From: Euonymus europaeus
Lineage: Eukaryota; Streptophyta; Magnoliopsida; Celastrales; Celastraceae
Length of the DNA stretch: 64,000 nucleotides
Direction of reading: 5' to 3'
Assembly (NCBI GenBank): GCA_963580455.1
Contig: OY756960.1
Location: 30,005,238-30,069,237, forward strand
Shown here: piece after piece, positions 10,974 through 25,075 of the stretch
Position numbering within the stretch: position 1 is the stretch's first letter
How the letters are laid out: every line of letters starts with the position of its first letter
Position numbers and translations under genes: made by a program
Notes under the pieces: generated by a model
The model's input: only the letters and a program-made list of their open reading frames with translations
Told to the model about the DNA's origin: nothing
Databases searched by the model: none

Positions 10974-12644
10974 ATGCTCTCTGTTGTTGCTCCTAAATTT
11001 TGCTTCATGTATGTGTTACCATCGTCTCCAAGATTCCCGTTTTCCTCGTTAAACCCTATTTTCCCCCTGAAATTCCTTTCACGTCCCACTCAATCAGTGA
11101 GACAAACCAGAACACAGAGCTTAGTGTTCTGCTCGAGATCCTCGGAGGCAGAGGAGGAGGTCCCCGCTGCGACAGAGGATGAGTGGCTAACGAGACTTCC
11201 TGAAAGGAAGCAGCCTTTATACTCTCACAGCTTGCCTTGCATCGCAGCATGGCTTAGGAACTTAGGGTTTTACCAGAAAAAATATGACCCTGCCGTTTGG
11301 TTCGTTGAGAATCCAGACTGGCATGCCCAGCTGTTGCTTGATGTCACAGATCTGTATATAAGGTAATCTGTCTGTTCTTTCTGTTTTCGTATTGTTTTGG
11401 CATCCTATTGTTTGGTAATTGGTCTCTTGTCGTGGGAGCATTATTATTAAGTTCAAATCATCAAAATTCTTAAATTGATTACCTTCATATAGAGGTGATG
11501 GCATCAGAACTGCTGCAAATATGCATGAAGGATTTAGAATCGCAGTTTCTTTGTGTAGGTTGATGTGAAACTAAGCCAACTACGCATTTGGCATAAATGC
11601 TGAAACGATATAATTCCACGGCCACTACCTTTGGGTGCGCTTAAACCATTGAGCCTATGCAATAGCCCACAAACCAAATACATGTGTGGGCTTATGGCTC
11701 TGGTGGGATCTGAACCTTGGTGGGAGGGAGAACAAGACTCCTTCATCACTAGCCACAACATCACTGGCTCATTCCTAAAGAATTGAGACTTGATGCAGGC
11801 ATGCAGCAGACCCTAAATTGTTTGGGATATAGGCTTTGAAGATAAAGATGTATGACGTCATTGTGCTAGTGTGCTCAATGGTGATAGGTTCCTAGCTTGT
11901 CAAAACTTTTCATACGGGGTGTCTAATTGTGATACTTATTGAGATCCATGGGTTGTTGTAGAGGAGTGGTGAATATAAGCTGTGTGATGTTGTAGCTTCT
12001 GCAATCGAGGATAAATGAACCTTAAGTGAGAAAGTCGTCCGATGATTTTTACGGAGTTAAGTCACTGGACTTAAGGTATTGGGATGCCGGCCCTTTCTCA
12101 TTGTGAATGAACCTTTCCAGGTACATTAGAGACTAGAGAGGCCAAATGATGGGTGACCTGGTTCCTGGACTGAATATATTGGCCTGAGATTGTAACTTCA
12201 GTCAGGAGTAGGAATTCTCTTTCATACCTTCTGTCAGTGCCTCATTCTATCTTCAAGTTCACCATTTAAGTGTTGAATTCATTTTCAATTTGGTATTACT
12301 CTCCTCCTCCAGAACACGAGTCGAGATATCCACGTCATATTATGTCCTGTGTTTCTCAAGAATGATTTATTGGTACTGACGACATTAGTGCTTCTGCTTC
12401 TTTTCGATGACAAGCTTCTTTTAAATTTTCTCTGGCCTGAATGTTGCCAAGCACCAGGCAATAGATATAGATGGAGAGGATAAAATTGGCATATATTAAT
12501 GACATTTGTGATACTGAATACTTTTATATTGTGAGCAGGTATTTGAAAAGTGGACCTGGAAATCTTGAGAAGGATGTGGAAAGGAGATTCAGTTACGCAT
12601 TAAGTAGAGAAGATATTGAAAATGCCATTCTTGGAGGGCCGTAA
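10974..12644 (+). CDS. Small conserved plant protein, predicted plastid-targeted, unknown function
   Basis: Two exons, 10974-11362 and 12539-12644, join in phase (codon AG|G, Arg) to give 164 aa. The first 50-60 residues are rich in Ser, Pro, Phe and Arg and poor in acid, as in chloroplast transit peptides. A short acidic linker (EAEEEVPAATEDEW) follows. The mature part is compact: a Trp-rich segment (DPAVWFVENPDWHAQLLLD) and a C-terminal DVERRFSYALSREDIENAIL. I do not recognise a named domain or function. An internal ATG at 11007 is an alternative start, but it would shorten the likely transit peptide. The 1176-bp intron carries a SINE-like element. The gene shares its promoter with the TICRR-like gene and converges with ABCC10 downstream. 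Confidence 0.75.
11555..11775 (-). mobile_element. tRNA-derived SINE-like element in an intron
   Basis: On the minus strand a pol III A-box-like GTGGCTAGTGATGAAG (11756-11741) is followed by a B-box-like GGTTCAGATCCC (11716-11705), the spacing expected for a tRNA-derived promoter. About 150 bp of non-tRNA sequence follow. It lies inside the intron 11363-12538. I could not find clear target-site duplications, so the ends are approximate. Confidence 0.5.
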
Positions 12645-13102
12645 CGACAAAAACTTGAAGACTTTTCCCTCTCTGGTCTTTCATCTGGATAGACTAAACT
12701 CAGTTGATGCTGAATTCTTTCAATTTATTCTGTATTTGGATGTCTCCTTGAGTTTCTGCCTTTGAAAAGCTTGAGAAGAAACACTGGAAAGATGATGCTC
12801 CAGATTTCTTATATAAATTTTTTTACAAAAAAGAACATAATGCTCTGGATTTTACATTGTCAAATGCCATCTCTCTGTTTTTTATCCTAGTTGAGGATTT
12901 CACTGAGCTGGTTCATCTCTGCATTGTACAAAGGCGATGCTCATAGTTTTCGATGTTGATGAGAATGTTGTAAACTTGCAATGGAATAAGAACCGTAGGC
13001 ATCCATATCTTTTCCTCCCAGTCCAGTTATTTCTATGGACTGGACATCCTGAGCTGCCAAGCAAAAATTATATAACCTTCGATGAAAAGATAATTTCTAG
13101 TC
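12645..13102. other. Convergent intergenic region (3' flanks)
   Basis: Lies between the stop codons of the plastid-type gene (+) and ABCC10 (-). It should hold both 3' UTRs. The short open frame on the plus strand from 12937 overlaps the last ABCC10 exon and has no support. Confidence 0.5.
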
Positions 13103-16100
13103 TTAATGCAAATCTGCAGAGTGCAAATGGGACCAGTATTCCTTGACAAGCTGCCTGAATAGCGAACCTTCCTTGTTCATTAACTTCGTTGGCTTGTCGT
13201 ACTCTACTAGTTTTCCTGGAAAGAAACACAATGCATTAGATTATCTGTAGTCACGCTTCTAACTGGCCTTAAGGTTCGTCAAACAGAAGCCGATGAGAGC
13301 TTTCAAGGAAAAACTATACACATCCTTGGCATGTTCACTAAATGTCCAGTCCAAACTAGCCATATATGAGGCACAAATACACATCCATATGAAGATCAAT
13401 AGTTTAATTAAGAATTTTAGCAGTGAAACCTCACCATCACTAATGGCTAGTACCATGGTGCAATCCATCACAGTTGGTATCCTATGAGCCACAGTGATTA
13501 CAGTACAATCAGCAAATTCTTTGCGAATGGTTTTCTGCAAAATCAAATCAGTGGCATTGTCTATTGATGCAGTTGCTTCATCAAGGACTAATACCCTACT
13601 TCTCCTCAATAGAGCACGCCCCAAACAGAATAATTGCCGCTGCCCCATGCTCCAGTTGGACCCGTCGTCCACAACTGAAGAACAAAACGGTTTGTTGTTA
13701 CTGATCTCGCCAAATTCAAGGGCTAAAAAAATAAACAAAAGATGCACTGTTCTATCTTGACTGTCAAATACTCACCTAACGAGTCCAGGCCTTCCTGCTT
13801 CTCCTGAACAGCCTCTCGAAGCTGACATTTTCCAAGGACCTTCCGAAATGGACGAGAAAAAAATTATTAGATGGAAACACCAACTGCAACATAAAAATCC
13901 AACGCATGCGAATAAGAATCGATACATTACCTCCCATATCTCCTGGTCAGTATGTTGAGACAAGGGATCTAAATTGTATCTCACTGTCCCATTGAAAAGA
14001 GTTGGATCCTGGGGAATTATCCCGAAACGTGACCTCAGATCATGAAGGCCAATGGTGGAGATGTCAATACGATCAACAACAATCTTTCCTCCTGCAGGCT
14101 CTACCAGACGAAATAAAGCACCAATGAGAGTAGTCTTCCCACTGCCAGTTCGTCCAACTATTCCAATCTTGTGCCCTCCTTCAAACGTGCAACTGATCCC
14201 ACGAAGTACTAATGGAGCATCAGGCCTGTATCTGATCTGTTTTGCGGAAAATTTCTCAGTATGCAAATGTCCTCTGAATCACAAACCTGTAAAACATGAT
14301 AATAGAACTTACCTGCAGATTACAGATATCCACTTTGCCCACTGCAGGCCAATTGGGAGGTGGACGACTTCCTTTTATCACCTCGGGGGCTTCACTATGT
14401 ATAGGCATGTATTGGTTGAGCCTTTCAACGGAGATGATGTAGTTAGCTAAAGTGCATTGGTTTTGAATCGAAAAAACCAGGGACATGTTGAGTGAAAGAC
14501 CATAAGAAAGTGCCATTCCAATAAATCCTGCAATGACGCAAGTAAAATTGTTATAGTTAACCACTTAACCTCAAATATGAAGTCAGGAATTCGAAACCCT
14601 ACTTCGAGAATGTTCCAAAACCATTCCAGAATGGAAAAACATATCCACATGGTTAGTTGCAGGAAGATAACACGAGTGGCTGGTCCAAGAAGCGTGATAG
14701 ATAGTCACCTGAGCCGAAAGTCCCAGGAGGGAGCAAAACCATGCATAACGCCGCAGAGGCAAGAACAGTTGCACTGAATATTTCTAACCGCTGGATCAAC
14801 CATTCATTAGCTGCAAAGCTGTGAAAGAATGGACTACCATTTATGTCAATAAGGTCAAGATTCTTTGAAAAGAAACGCTCTTCCTGCTCAAAAGCCCGTA
14901 TGGTCATGCCTCCTGCTACAGATTCAGCCAAATGATTTGCTACCAAAGACTTTGTTGTGCCATTGATCCGCATCAACTCTTTCGCAGTTGCAAAGTAATA
15001 TCTCTGCATTAAAAAATGTCATAATAAAAAATGCAATATTTTCCCTGTCTTTTAATATGAGGTTATAAAAAAAATGATGTGTTTGTTGTTATTACCTGTA
15101 AGCGAATTGCAAGATAAACCATTGGTATGGATACAAACAGGACTTGCCATGTCACAACAGCCAGTACCCCAAGATTAGCATAAGCATTTGTGGTAGCCCC
15201 AACTGCAAAGATAAAGCTGAATGGAACATCAAGATCTACAATACTCAGATCCAACGAGACCTGTAAGAAAAAAACACGAAGATATAATACATCATTTTGC
15301 TTCATCTCTTGTGAGGATAAGGTCTGCACACACATTCTGCATGCCCTCGACCACGTCCACTGCAGGAGTCTTGATTGCGGGAATTTTTTTTCCTCCATTA
15401 AGCAGATAAATAATATATCAAGATACTTACCCTACTAAGTATCCTTCCCAGAGGCGTGGAGTCATAGAAAGACATAGGAGCGCGGAAAAGGGAATTTAAT
15501 AACTGTGAAAACAGAGATTTTGATGACTGAAGACCCAAAACAACTGTGGAGAGAGATCTGCAAAGCAGAAATAGCGTACAGATGAACCCAATCACCAAGT
15601 AGACCATTATCAATTTTAATGTGCTAACATTAGGATTTTCGACGTTAGCAGCCAGCCAAGAGTTCTGTGATATCTGTCCAATCACAAAGATAAGATGGCC
15701 AAGACAGGCCATGGAAAAGAACAAGTATCCTTTATTCTGACTCAAATACTGAATGTAAGGCTTGAAACCTGTGTCTCCTATTTCTCTTTCTTCTTGCTTG
15801 ATCAACTGATCTCCCCTAGACACCTTAAACTGCGTCTCTACATAAGTCTTTTTAATCTCTTTAGTAGATGTACTGTGTCTCAGGGGAGAGGAAACATCTG
15901 CTTGCCTTTCAGATCCAGCAGTCTCCTTATGTGCATTGACAAGGTCCAAAAATTCTTGGCTTGAGGCCAGTAACTGATTATAAGAACCCGCCCGTAGGAT
16001 TTCCCCATCTGACATCAACTGTCAACAAAATCACTTCAAATTCTTGCAGAAAAGAAACATATCTACATAAAATTATTAAATGACAAGAAGATGCAGAAAG

Positions 16101-19027
16101 AAAAAGTCAAAACTATTGATAAAGATGCAACCGATACTCATCCTGGATCGTGATAAAATCTAGTTGTCAATGCTAAGATGCAATCAAACTTCTGACCAGA
16201 AAATAAACATGAAAAAGTTCACATCATAAAAAGAAATAGGATCATGACAAAACCGAACAGTTGAAGGCTTAAACCAAAAAATGGTTGAGGAGGTTCCTAA
16301 ACCAAAAAATACTGACCAAGATATTATCAAATGCAGGCAGGAAATCAACTTGATGGGTCACAAGCAAGACTGTCTTCCCCGAAAGTGCTCCTATAACATA
16401 TTCCTGCATGATTTAGTTAGCTATAAGTAATGCATTTAACAGCAGAAGCATCAAATGGTTTTAGGAAAAATGTAGTTACACTAAATAAGTTTGTAGCAGT
16501 CTCTGCATCCACAGCGCTAAATGGATCATCCAAGATATATATATCAGCATCCTGATAGAGAGCACGAGCAAGCTGAATACGCTGCTTTTGTCCACCACTC
16601 AGATTAACACCTCTTTCACCTATTTCAGTAAGATCTCCAAAAGGAAGCAATTGAAGGTCCTTTACCAATGAACACCTCTCAAGTGTTTCTCTGTAGTGCT
16701 GTGGATCCATGGGAGACCCAAACAAAATGTTTTGCTGAATTGTTCCTGTCTGGATCCAAGCCATTTGAGAAACATAGGCAGTCTTCCCATAAACATCAAT
16801 CTGTATATTTAAAAAATGAATCAAAATTACTAAACAAAAAAATTAGTATTATTAGCCTGGTGGCAAGGGAAGGCTCAATAGCTGGAGTGGCAACAATCCC
16901 ACCACCCTAACTGATTAATATAAGTTCTCTAATTAACATTCAACAAAGAAAGAAAGAACTTACAATCCCCTGGACATTTGAAACTTCTCCTAGAACTGCG
17001 GCCAGGAGGGTTGATTTTCCTGAGCCAACTTCTCCACATACAGCCACCTTTTCACCTGGTCTAACCTCTAAATTTATATTTCTGAGTGTGGATTTTGATG
17101 AATTATCTTCCCAAGAAAAATTGGCGGACTTAACATAAATGGCATTTTTCATACCCCCTGCACCGTGCTTTTTACGAATATTTGTACTCTGCAGCTCTGG
17201 GGCCTCAAGAAACTTTAAAATGCGAGTAAATGCAACTTTTGCTTGAATAACCACCCCGATCACATCAGGAATAGATCTGACTGGATCTTGAACAAGGCGC
17301 AAAGTTGCCACAAAAGTGAAAACATTATTTGCATGCAGAGGAATTTTAAGGAAATAGCATGCGCCGAAGGTAGCGGTAGAGACCAAAACAGGTGACGACC
17401 AAAAGAGAAAGCCATTATATGCTCTTCTTATTTGTACTGCTGATAACCATTTGTACTCCATGTTTCTTAGGTTTTCTATGACACTCTTGAAGTGGGTTTC
17501 CCAAGCATATAATTTCAAGACCTTCATGTTCACAAGAGCCTCGGAACAAGCCTTCAATCTCTCATCCTGTGCCATCATGAGCTTAGACTGAAATTTATGC
17601 TGTAATTTTGCAAGTGGAGCATTACAGAGAACTGTTAGAACTATAACCACGAAAGCTGCAATTGTAGCTAGCCCCACAGCACGGAAGAGAATTACTAGAG
17701 CTATGCAGAGCTGTAGGCTTGTTGTCCATGTTTGGTGAAACCAGAAGGGGAATTCTCCAATTCTGTAAGCATCAACTGTAACATAGTTCATTATCTCACC
17801 ACCTGAGTGCATCAACCTACCAGAATTAGATAACCTCAATTGCTTCTTATAGATGGCGGCACTAAGCAGAGATCTCACTTTCAAACCAACAAGTCTGCTT
17901 CGAAAGTACCATTGCCTTTGTGACAAGGATTCTAAGCTCTTTGCAAAGAAAAGTGTTACGGCCAATAAATACCCTTCATACTTGAAACTTGCTTTTCCCT
18001 CAGCAACCAAAATGAACGCATTAAGAAGCAAAGGGCCAGCAGAAAGGGTAATTATCTTTAGCAAAGCAAAAAACCCAGATAATAAAATCTCTTTCAAGTT
18101 GCATAGAACTATTGTCATCAAGATTGATGGTTGAGATGATGGTTCTGCTTGTTTTTTCTTGTTCAATTGCTCCAAGAATGCCAGATAACAGCTTTCTGCA
18201 CAATCAGCTTGCCGCAGTTTAGGTATATCTCCATCCTCAATTGTCTTCACTCTCCCCATTTTCATCAATGGGTTCAACCACCAAAATGACAGTTTGTTGA
18301 AGAATCCAGCTTTGGCAAATGCAGTAACTTGACCACAAAACTCAGTTTTACCGAAGTCATTGGCCTCGCCATTTAAAGGTGTATGCAGGTCGTCATCAGT
18401 TATTCTCACACCCCTTTCTTCATACCCGTATCCCATAAAAGCACACAACAGTAGCAAAATTGCACCCGGAAATGACAGAACATCTAAAGCAATCTTAATC
18501 GATAATTCTTTTTGTAAAATTGCTGCAAATAGAGAGAGAGCGCAGACAAGTGCTGAAAACAAGAAGGCAAGTATGGATAATAGCCGCAATGATGTTCTCG
18601 GAAGATGTTGGCCTCTAATGCTTAAGAATAAACTCATCAACAACCACGTGAGTCCCTGAAGCAAGACTAGCAACCACCAATGGAGAGGGAAAGCAGTGTG
18701 GGTTTTGCTCAATTTCTCTTCTAGAATCCAAATGCCTAAACCCAAGTACACTAATCCAATGCAACAATTAACAATTGCAGAAACTACTTGCAATGTCGAA
18801 AAGCCTCGAAATTGAGGTGGGATGTGAGTTACTTTGGGCAATGAATTTTGAATCATGTTCAGCAAGAGAATCGCTAACAGCAGAACATTGGAGCAAATGA
18901 TCAACAAGTGATTGATACATGAAGAGGGTCGTCCACTAGAAAGCACATTATTGTAACTGCATGCATCGCCGCCACTATCAGAACAACCAGAACCCCCACA
19001 AAAGATGGTCCACAGCTCCTCGGTCAT
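13103..19027 (-). CDS. ABCC10: ABC transporter C family member 10-type (MRP subfamily), full length
   Basis: Eleven coding exons on the minus strand: 19027-16964, 16800-16480, 16403-16317, 16018-15431, 15260-15096, 15003-14709, 14527-14313, 14236-13931, 13839-13776, 13674-13435, 13215-13103. All join in phase to 1485 aa. The layout is the MRP one: an N-terminal membrane domain (about residues 35-220), TMD1, NBD1 with Walker [10 protein letters not shown] (665-673), LSGGQ (755-759) and LDDPFSAVD, then TMD2 and NBD2 with Walker [10 protein letters not shown] (1273-1281), the C-family signature variant WSMGQ and LDEATAS. NBD1 has Asp where NBD2 has the catalytic Glu, the usual ABCC asymmetry. 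Plant ABCCs move glutathione and other conjugates, mostly at the vacuole; the substrate here is unknown. I start at 19027 (MTEELW); an in-frame ATG at 19060 would add 11 residues. The last exon encodes GKLVEYDKP...VKEYWS. Confidence 0.92.
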
Positions 19028-20387
19028 CTTTGCCCTCCAAACTCTGTATCGCTCGTACAATAATAAAATATATCTATATGAGAAGAAAATTCCTCAATCA
19101 AACCTTTCTCTGGTAGGAAATCTTAATTTATATCAATATAAAGAAAAGAAAATCAATCATGAAGCTCATCACAAACAAATTGTCTTCGTAAAGCCGAAAA
19201 GGGAACACAAATTTTTCCAACAGAAACTCTCTTACTAATGAAAAAGCAGGACACCGAAAGCAAAAGCCGTACAAAGTCATTCGAAAAGCTTGAAACTTCT
19301 GTAATCTTGAGGTATGTAGCCGTACAATGGTCTGGTGCAAATACTTCTACAGAAAGAAACCCCCGATGGCACCACCGTCGATTTCTAAGTGCTGCAAAAA
19401 TCAAACCGAAACCATCACCCCTTGCCAAACAACAATCACTCTTTCCTGTTTAGATGAGAGTATACCTAGCGTATACTTTCTCATCCATAATCTCAGATAC
19501 TCAGATTCAGTTTTGATCAGGATAGATAGATAGAGTATAAATTCTTGTAAAATATAAAAGCTGAGTGTCTGAGAGAGCATGAGGATAGAGTATAAATTAG
19601 CTTATACTTTATCTCAAACGAACGCTCAACTTTTATGCTTTGTAATAACTTATATCCTATCAAACATACCCATTAATTGGGAAGCAATGCTTTAAATGTC
19701 ACGCGTGATTTCGTTTGAATATCACAATAATTGACTCTAGGGTTCGTCCAAAATGGATTAATTAATTCTAATCGAGGGGAATGATATGACATCTTTTTTT
19801 CTCGATCATTATAATAAATCTAAAAAAGTACAGAGAGAAGGGCCCAGGCTTATCAGAAACAGCCAAACGGAACTTTGAATTTGGTAACAAAGTATGATTT
19901 TTTATTTTCATTCGACTTTCCACCATCATCACTTGTTTTCTCTTTGACAAATACAAATTCCCGCGTCACCTTCCGCGTCATTTGAAAGAACTACTTACAA
20001 AACGCCAAACAGAGTTTTAAATTGGGAACATGAATCTATGGACTTTAATTTTTGGGCTTTTAGTGAAGCAGTGGACAGTTGAGCCCAAGGAGAATAAAAT
20101 GCTGGGCAAACTTAAACTCCGTCCGGGCCCAAGTAAAAAAACAAAGCACTCCTATTTGTGTTTGGCAATTCAAGCAAGAACATCCCAGCAATGAACTGCA
20201 GTGACTCTGTGACTGCACACAACTATCTTATGAAGAGCGCAGAAACCTGAGAGAAGAGACGAGACCAGAAGTTGCCATCGACATACAGACATCGTCATCA
20301 ACTTATACGTATTTGTTTTTCGAAGATCGATCAGATTAGCGGCCGATCTGAATTGAATTGAAGATCTGTGATAGGGGATATCGAAGT
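19028..20387. promoter_or_regulatory. Divergent region between ABCC10 and HPGT1
   Basis: 1360 bp holding the upstream sequences of both genes. Short GGGCCCAA-type and TGGGCT motifs occur near 20055-20135, closer to the HPGT1 start. The segment 19470-19660 is AT-rich with repeats of AGAGTATAAATT-like sequence. No gene is visible. Confidence 0.45.
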
Positions 20388-23300
20388 ATGGTGTTCCGAA
20401 CCCGAATCGCGACTCTACTATTCTCAATGCTCGCCACTCTCGCTGCTATCTACGTTGCCGGCCGGTTATTTCTTTCTCTTTCTCTGTCGCATTTATGTTT
20501 GTATATCGAATTGGATGGTGTTTGATGTAAATATGCTCGTCTTTTTTTTTATTATTGATCTGGGAGATAGGTTATGGCAGGACGCGCAGAATAGGGTTTA
20601 TTTGATAAAAGAGCTTGACAGGGTAACTGGTCAGGCGAGTCACTCTCTCTGAACAAGATGCTTCACTTCCGTAATATTTTTTCTTGATAAATAAGAGCTT
20701 GATAATCTAAACTCTAACTTATTCATGCCAATCTCGACTGCAAATTTTGGCATGTTTGTTCCATTTGCTTCGGCTGATTTTCGTCTCACTGTGCGCTCGT
20801 TCTATTTCAGGGACAATCTGCAATATCAGTGGATGATACATTGAGGATCATAACATGTAGGTAAGATAATTACTGTCTTCTAATTACTTTTTAGTTTTAT
20901 TTGTGAAGATATTTGTTACTTGTTATGTTGTCTTCAAATCAAAGGTCGTACATAGGCGTGTGAAAAGTTAAAGTTCCTCTTATGAATGTTGACGATGGAA
21001 CTGTTTTGTTAGGGAACAACTAAAGAAGTTAACAGCCCTTGAGACAGAGTTGGCTGCGGCTAAACAAGAAGGTTTTAGTTCAAAGAACTTGAAAGGGACT
21101 GATGGGGCTGATTCAAGAAGGAAGCCACCGGTAGTGATAGGTATACTAACAACTTTTGGTCGTAAGAACAATAGAGATGCAATCCGAAAAGCGTGGATGG
21201 GTTCTGGTAAGAGTTTCATTATTGCTGTAAACGTGGTTGTCTGTCTATACATGTCAAAAGGTCCTAAGTATAGTTCGCACATTATATGCACGCGCCAACT
21301 AAGATTTGAGGGTGTAATATAGTTGTTTTGTGGATGTTGCTATACCGAGAATTTTATGACTGCCTTTATAAATTGAGTATAAACTACAAGTTGCTCTCGA
21401 ATAGAACCATATTACCGCTTGTCCACTTGATCTAAGTAAAAGTTACACTACCTTGAGGCAACAACTTGAACAACTAAAGTTAGGAAAGTTACCCTTTAAT
21501 CCAACTCTACTGTGAAGGGACTAGGAAAGTATTTGTTGGTTAGTGAAGCACAAATTTTAAATGCCTTTTTATCAAGATTTTGATTAAATATGATTTTTTT
21601 TTCCTGTGGGACTTAATAAATCCCTCTGTAAGTGGTAAAATCAAGCAGGCTAAATAGCTTCAAGCGATTATTTGGAGTTATTATTGGAAATATGGACATA
21701 TTCACCCTCTCCTGCAATATGTGGTTTGAAAACTTAGGTTATTGTTAAGGCGATGAGTTTATATTGGGATTGTTTTCTGGTAGCATGTTGAAACAAAAGG
21801 TTCTTTTGATGATATTATTGATTGTACATTTCCCTGAAATAGGAGTACGTGGAATCAGCTTTAGTTGTTTCTCTTCTGTGCGTGACATGTTCTGCATTAT
21901 GGCATCATTTATGTTTGACAAACTTTTATTGAAACAGTTCTTGTGCCAATGTTCTAAAAGTAAGCATGCTTTTGCTATTAATGTCACTGTCTTGATTCTT
22001 GAGTACTTGAAATCCAAATGAATTGCTCCTGCAGGCACGACTTTGAAAAAGACGGAGAATGAAAAAGGCATAATTACACGTTTTGTTATTGGAAGAAGGT
22101 CGACTTTATTTTTATGTTTGATGTTGAAATTATTTTGAAGGTTGGTTGTGATTTTTTATACTGATATATATCACATTGCAGTGCAAGCCGTGGTGACAAT
22201 CTGGACAGGGGTATTGACAGCGAAAACAAGCAGAATAATGACTTTATCATTCTTGTAAGCTTTATGGCTAATTTGTTTATATGCACTCTTCCCGGTGCTC
22301 TAAAACCTCTTATTCTGAGTTGGATTTGATTTTCTATGTTCTGGTATAGATAATTTATAAGAACACATATGTAGATAACGTTGATGATTTGGCTGCCTTA
22401 GAGAGTGTATGCAAAGTGTTTTCCTACTAGGATTCTGCCCAGTTACTGTTAGTTCAACTCTGAGTATTTAACATCCTTGCCTTAAAATACAAAACCACTT
22501 ATATATGAAAATATCAAAACAGGAGTCCTTGTCATTGAAGACTCTGCTGTTTCGTTCGGCCCGTATTAGCCAACTAATGGCAAGGGAATGAACTGGATTA
22601 CCTTATATTTATCGCTGTTCGAAGAGAAAATCTTCCAGGCTGTTAAATCCTTGGTGAGAGGGCAGCTAACTGCCCATTTAATCTCTAATAACTTCCGATT
22701 TTTCAAACAGTGATTTCTAGCTTATTATAATGTGTTATCAAGATAACCACTGAAAATTAGCTCCAGAAAAGTTGGATCTTATTTCAATTATCTTCTTACC
22801 TTTCCTTTTATTTCAGGAACCGACTACATGCCAACAATCAATTTGACAATGACTTGTATGTACTATGTACTATGTGCTTGACATGCTAGGATGTATCTAT
22901 CATGTATGTATGTATGTGCTTGACGTGCTAGTTTAACCCTTGAATTTATGCTTTGGGATTCTTGATGCTTTCTTCTTGCTGTGGTTTTACGATTTATGAT
23001 TCTGACACCTCTGGTATTGCTGGGCACAACAGAATTTCAGATCTGTGGGTATCCTAAAGGTTGAAAGTGCTATGGCCATCTTGTCTTTACTGTTTGACAG
23101 TTTAAACCTTAGTTGGTGCTTCTTGAATGTGCAATTGGGCATAGTTCCATATATATATTAGCTCAACCAAGGATGGCCTTGGTTTTTGCATTTGTGCTGT
23201 AGCTCTAGCTTTTCTCTCACCTTCTTCTTTGCATTACCAATACTCTGTTACTTTTTTCCCTGCAAAAAAGTTTTCCTTGAGCATAATCGTTTGATAATTT

Positions 23301-25008
23301 CCACTGTCGTTGACAGGAGGACCATGTAGAAGCAGTTCATGAGCTTCCAAAGAAGGCCAAGTTATTCTTTGCTTATGCTGCAGATAAATGGGATGCTGAG
23401 TTCTATGCTAAAGTCAATGATGATATATATGTGAATATCGGTTAGTGTCATTTCATTTTCATCTTTGTTGTCATCATCATCATCACAGCCTTTATTTTAA
23501 ACAGTATTGAGGTCAGTCACATGAATCCATATGAGAAATCTTGCATGACATTTTGTTTTGAAATTGTCTTATTGTCAAAGAAAACAAAAAAAAACAGAAG
23601 AAAGAAATATCTTATCGTGGATGTTTTGGCACTTTATCAAGGACTACTATGAGTGAACTTGTTTTGTGACTTTTGTCTGTCCAATTATTTTGCGCGACCA
23701 ATCTATTTACTTGGGATTGCAACTGTCAAGAGACTTAAACCTTATTTTATGAAATTGAATTCCTAAATTTGTTTCTCTTATGGTATATTGAGTGCATGCT
23801 TTTAACTGTGGGGTATTCATAGCTTATCCCTGGTTTCTTCTCAGATACCCTGGGAGCTACACTGGCAACCCACTTGGACAATCCTCGTGTTTACATTGGA
23901 TGTATGAAATCAGGCGAAGTATTCTCTGAACCGTGAGTTTCTCAAATCTCACCTCAAAATAAATGATTCTCACATGGTTTTGCTAAAGAGAGTTGTAAAC
24001 GATTTTCACATCCTATTTGTTCTCAATTCTTGTAACTATTGGCCTTTGCAGGGGTCACAAGTGGTATGAACCTGATTGGTGGAAGTTTGGTGACAAGAAA
24101 TCGTAAGTTATACCTTATTGATTTAGATTTATTTGTAGCTCAAATGTGAGAAAAGATTTACTGCTCTTTCAGGATTCTTACATAAATGACTGGTTAATTT
24201 GTTGCCAAATCAGCTTGTGAGACGTAAAACTGATGATTGAAAATTTAAGTACGGTGTATTCGTGACTCTAAATGTGTTTGCTATTCATGCCCAATATGAT
24301 CTTAGTTGCATATTTAGTTGTATTTTCCAAATTCGGCCTTGCTGCATTTGGCTCGTGTGCTAAGCTTGTGCATTTTGGAAAAACCTAATGCAACCGAGTT
24401 CCCTCCCTATTCTTTGTAGTTTGGTTACTATTTAATGTTTCCTTATCCCCACTTGAATCTGGTTGTAGTGCATAATATATGGGGTCAAATTGATGAAAAA
24501 TGAATGTACAGTTATAGCTTCAATTTTGTTCAGTACTGGAACTCCTTATTCCATCGCTTCAACTCCTTTTTTCATTGCTCCAGCTCCTTTCAACTTTGAC
24601 TGTGCTTTGCATTGCTTCAATTCCTTTTGTCACAGTTCCGATAGGAAAAATAGCTGGCATCTGAATTTTATTTTGACGTCCCTTTCTAGAGGATGCTTGC
24701 CATGATACTGAAAAACTAGCATGGTTCATCCGACAGGTACTTTCGCCATGCTTCAGGAGACGTGTACGTATTATCAAAAGCTTTGGCCAAGTTCATATCG
24801 ATAAACAGGTTTTTTTTCATCTCCTATGATGTTTTTTAATTTATCATGTCTTTCCTTTAAACAGTGATGATTGCATATTTGATCTATGAAATTTGCAGAT
24901 CTGTGCTCCGCACTTATTCACATGACGATGTCAGTGTAGGATCCTGGTTCATTGGGCTTGATGTCAAGCATGTTGATGAATCAAAGTTTTGCTGCTCATC
25001 TTGGTCAT

Positions 25009-25075
<67 letters not shown>

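Noticed and set aside
12937..13146. Plus-strand 69-codon frame
   Set aside because: It overlaps the last ABCC10 exon on the other strand, which is well supported by family sequence.
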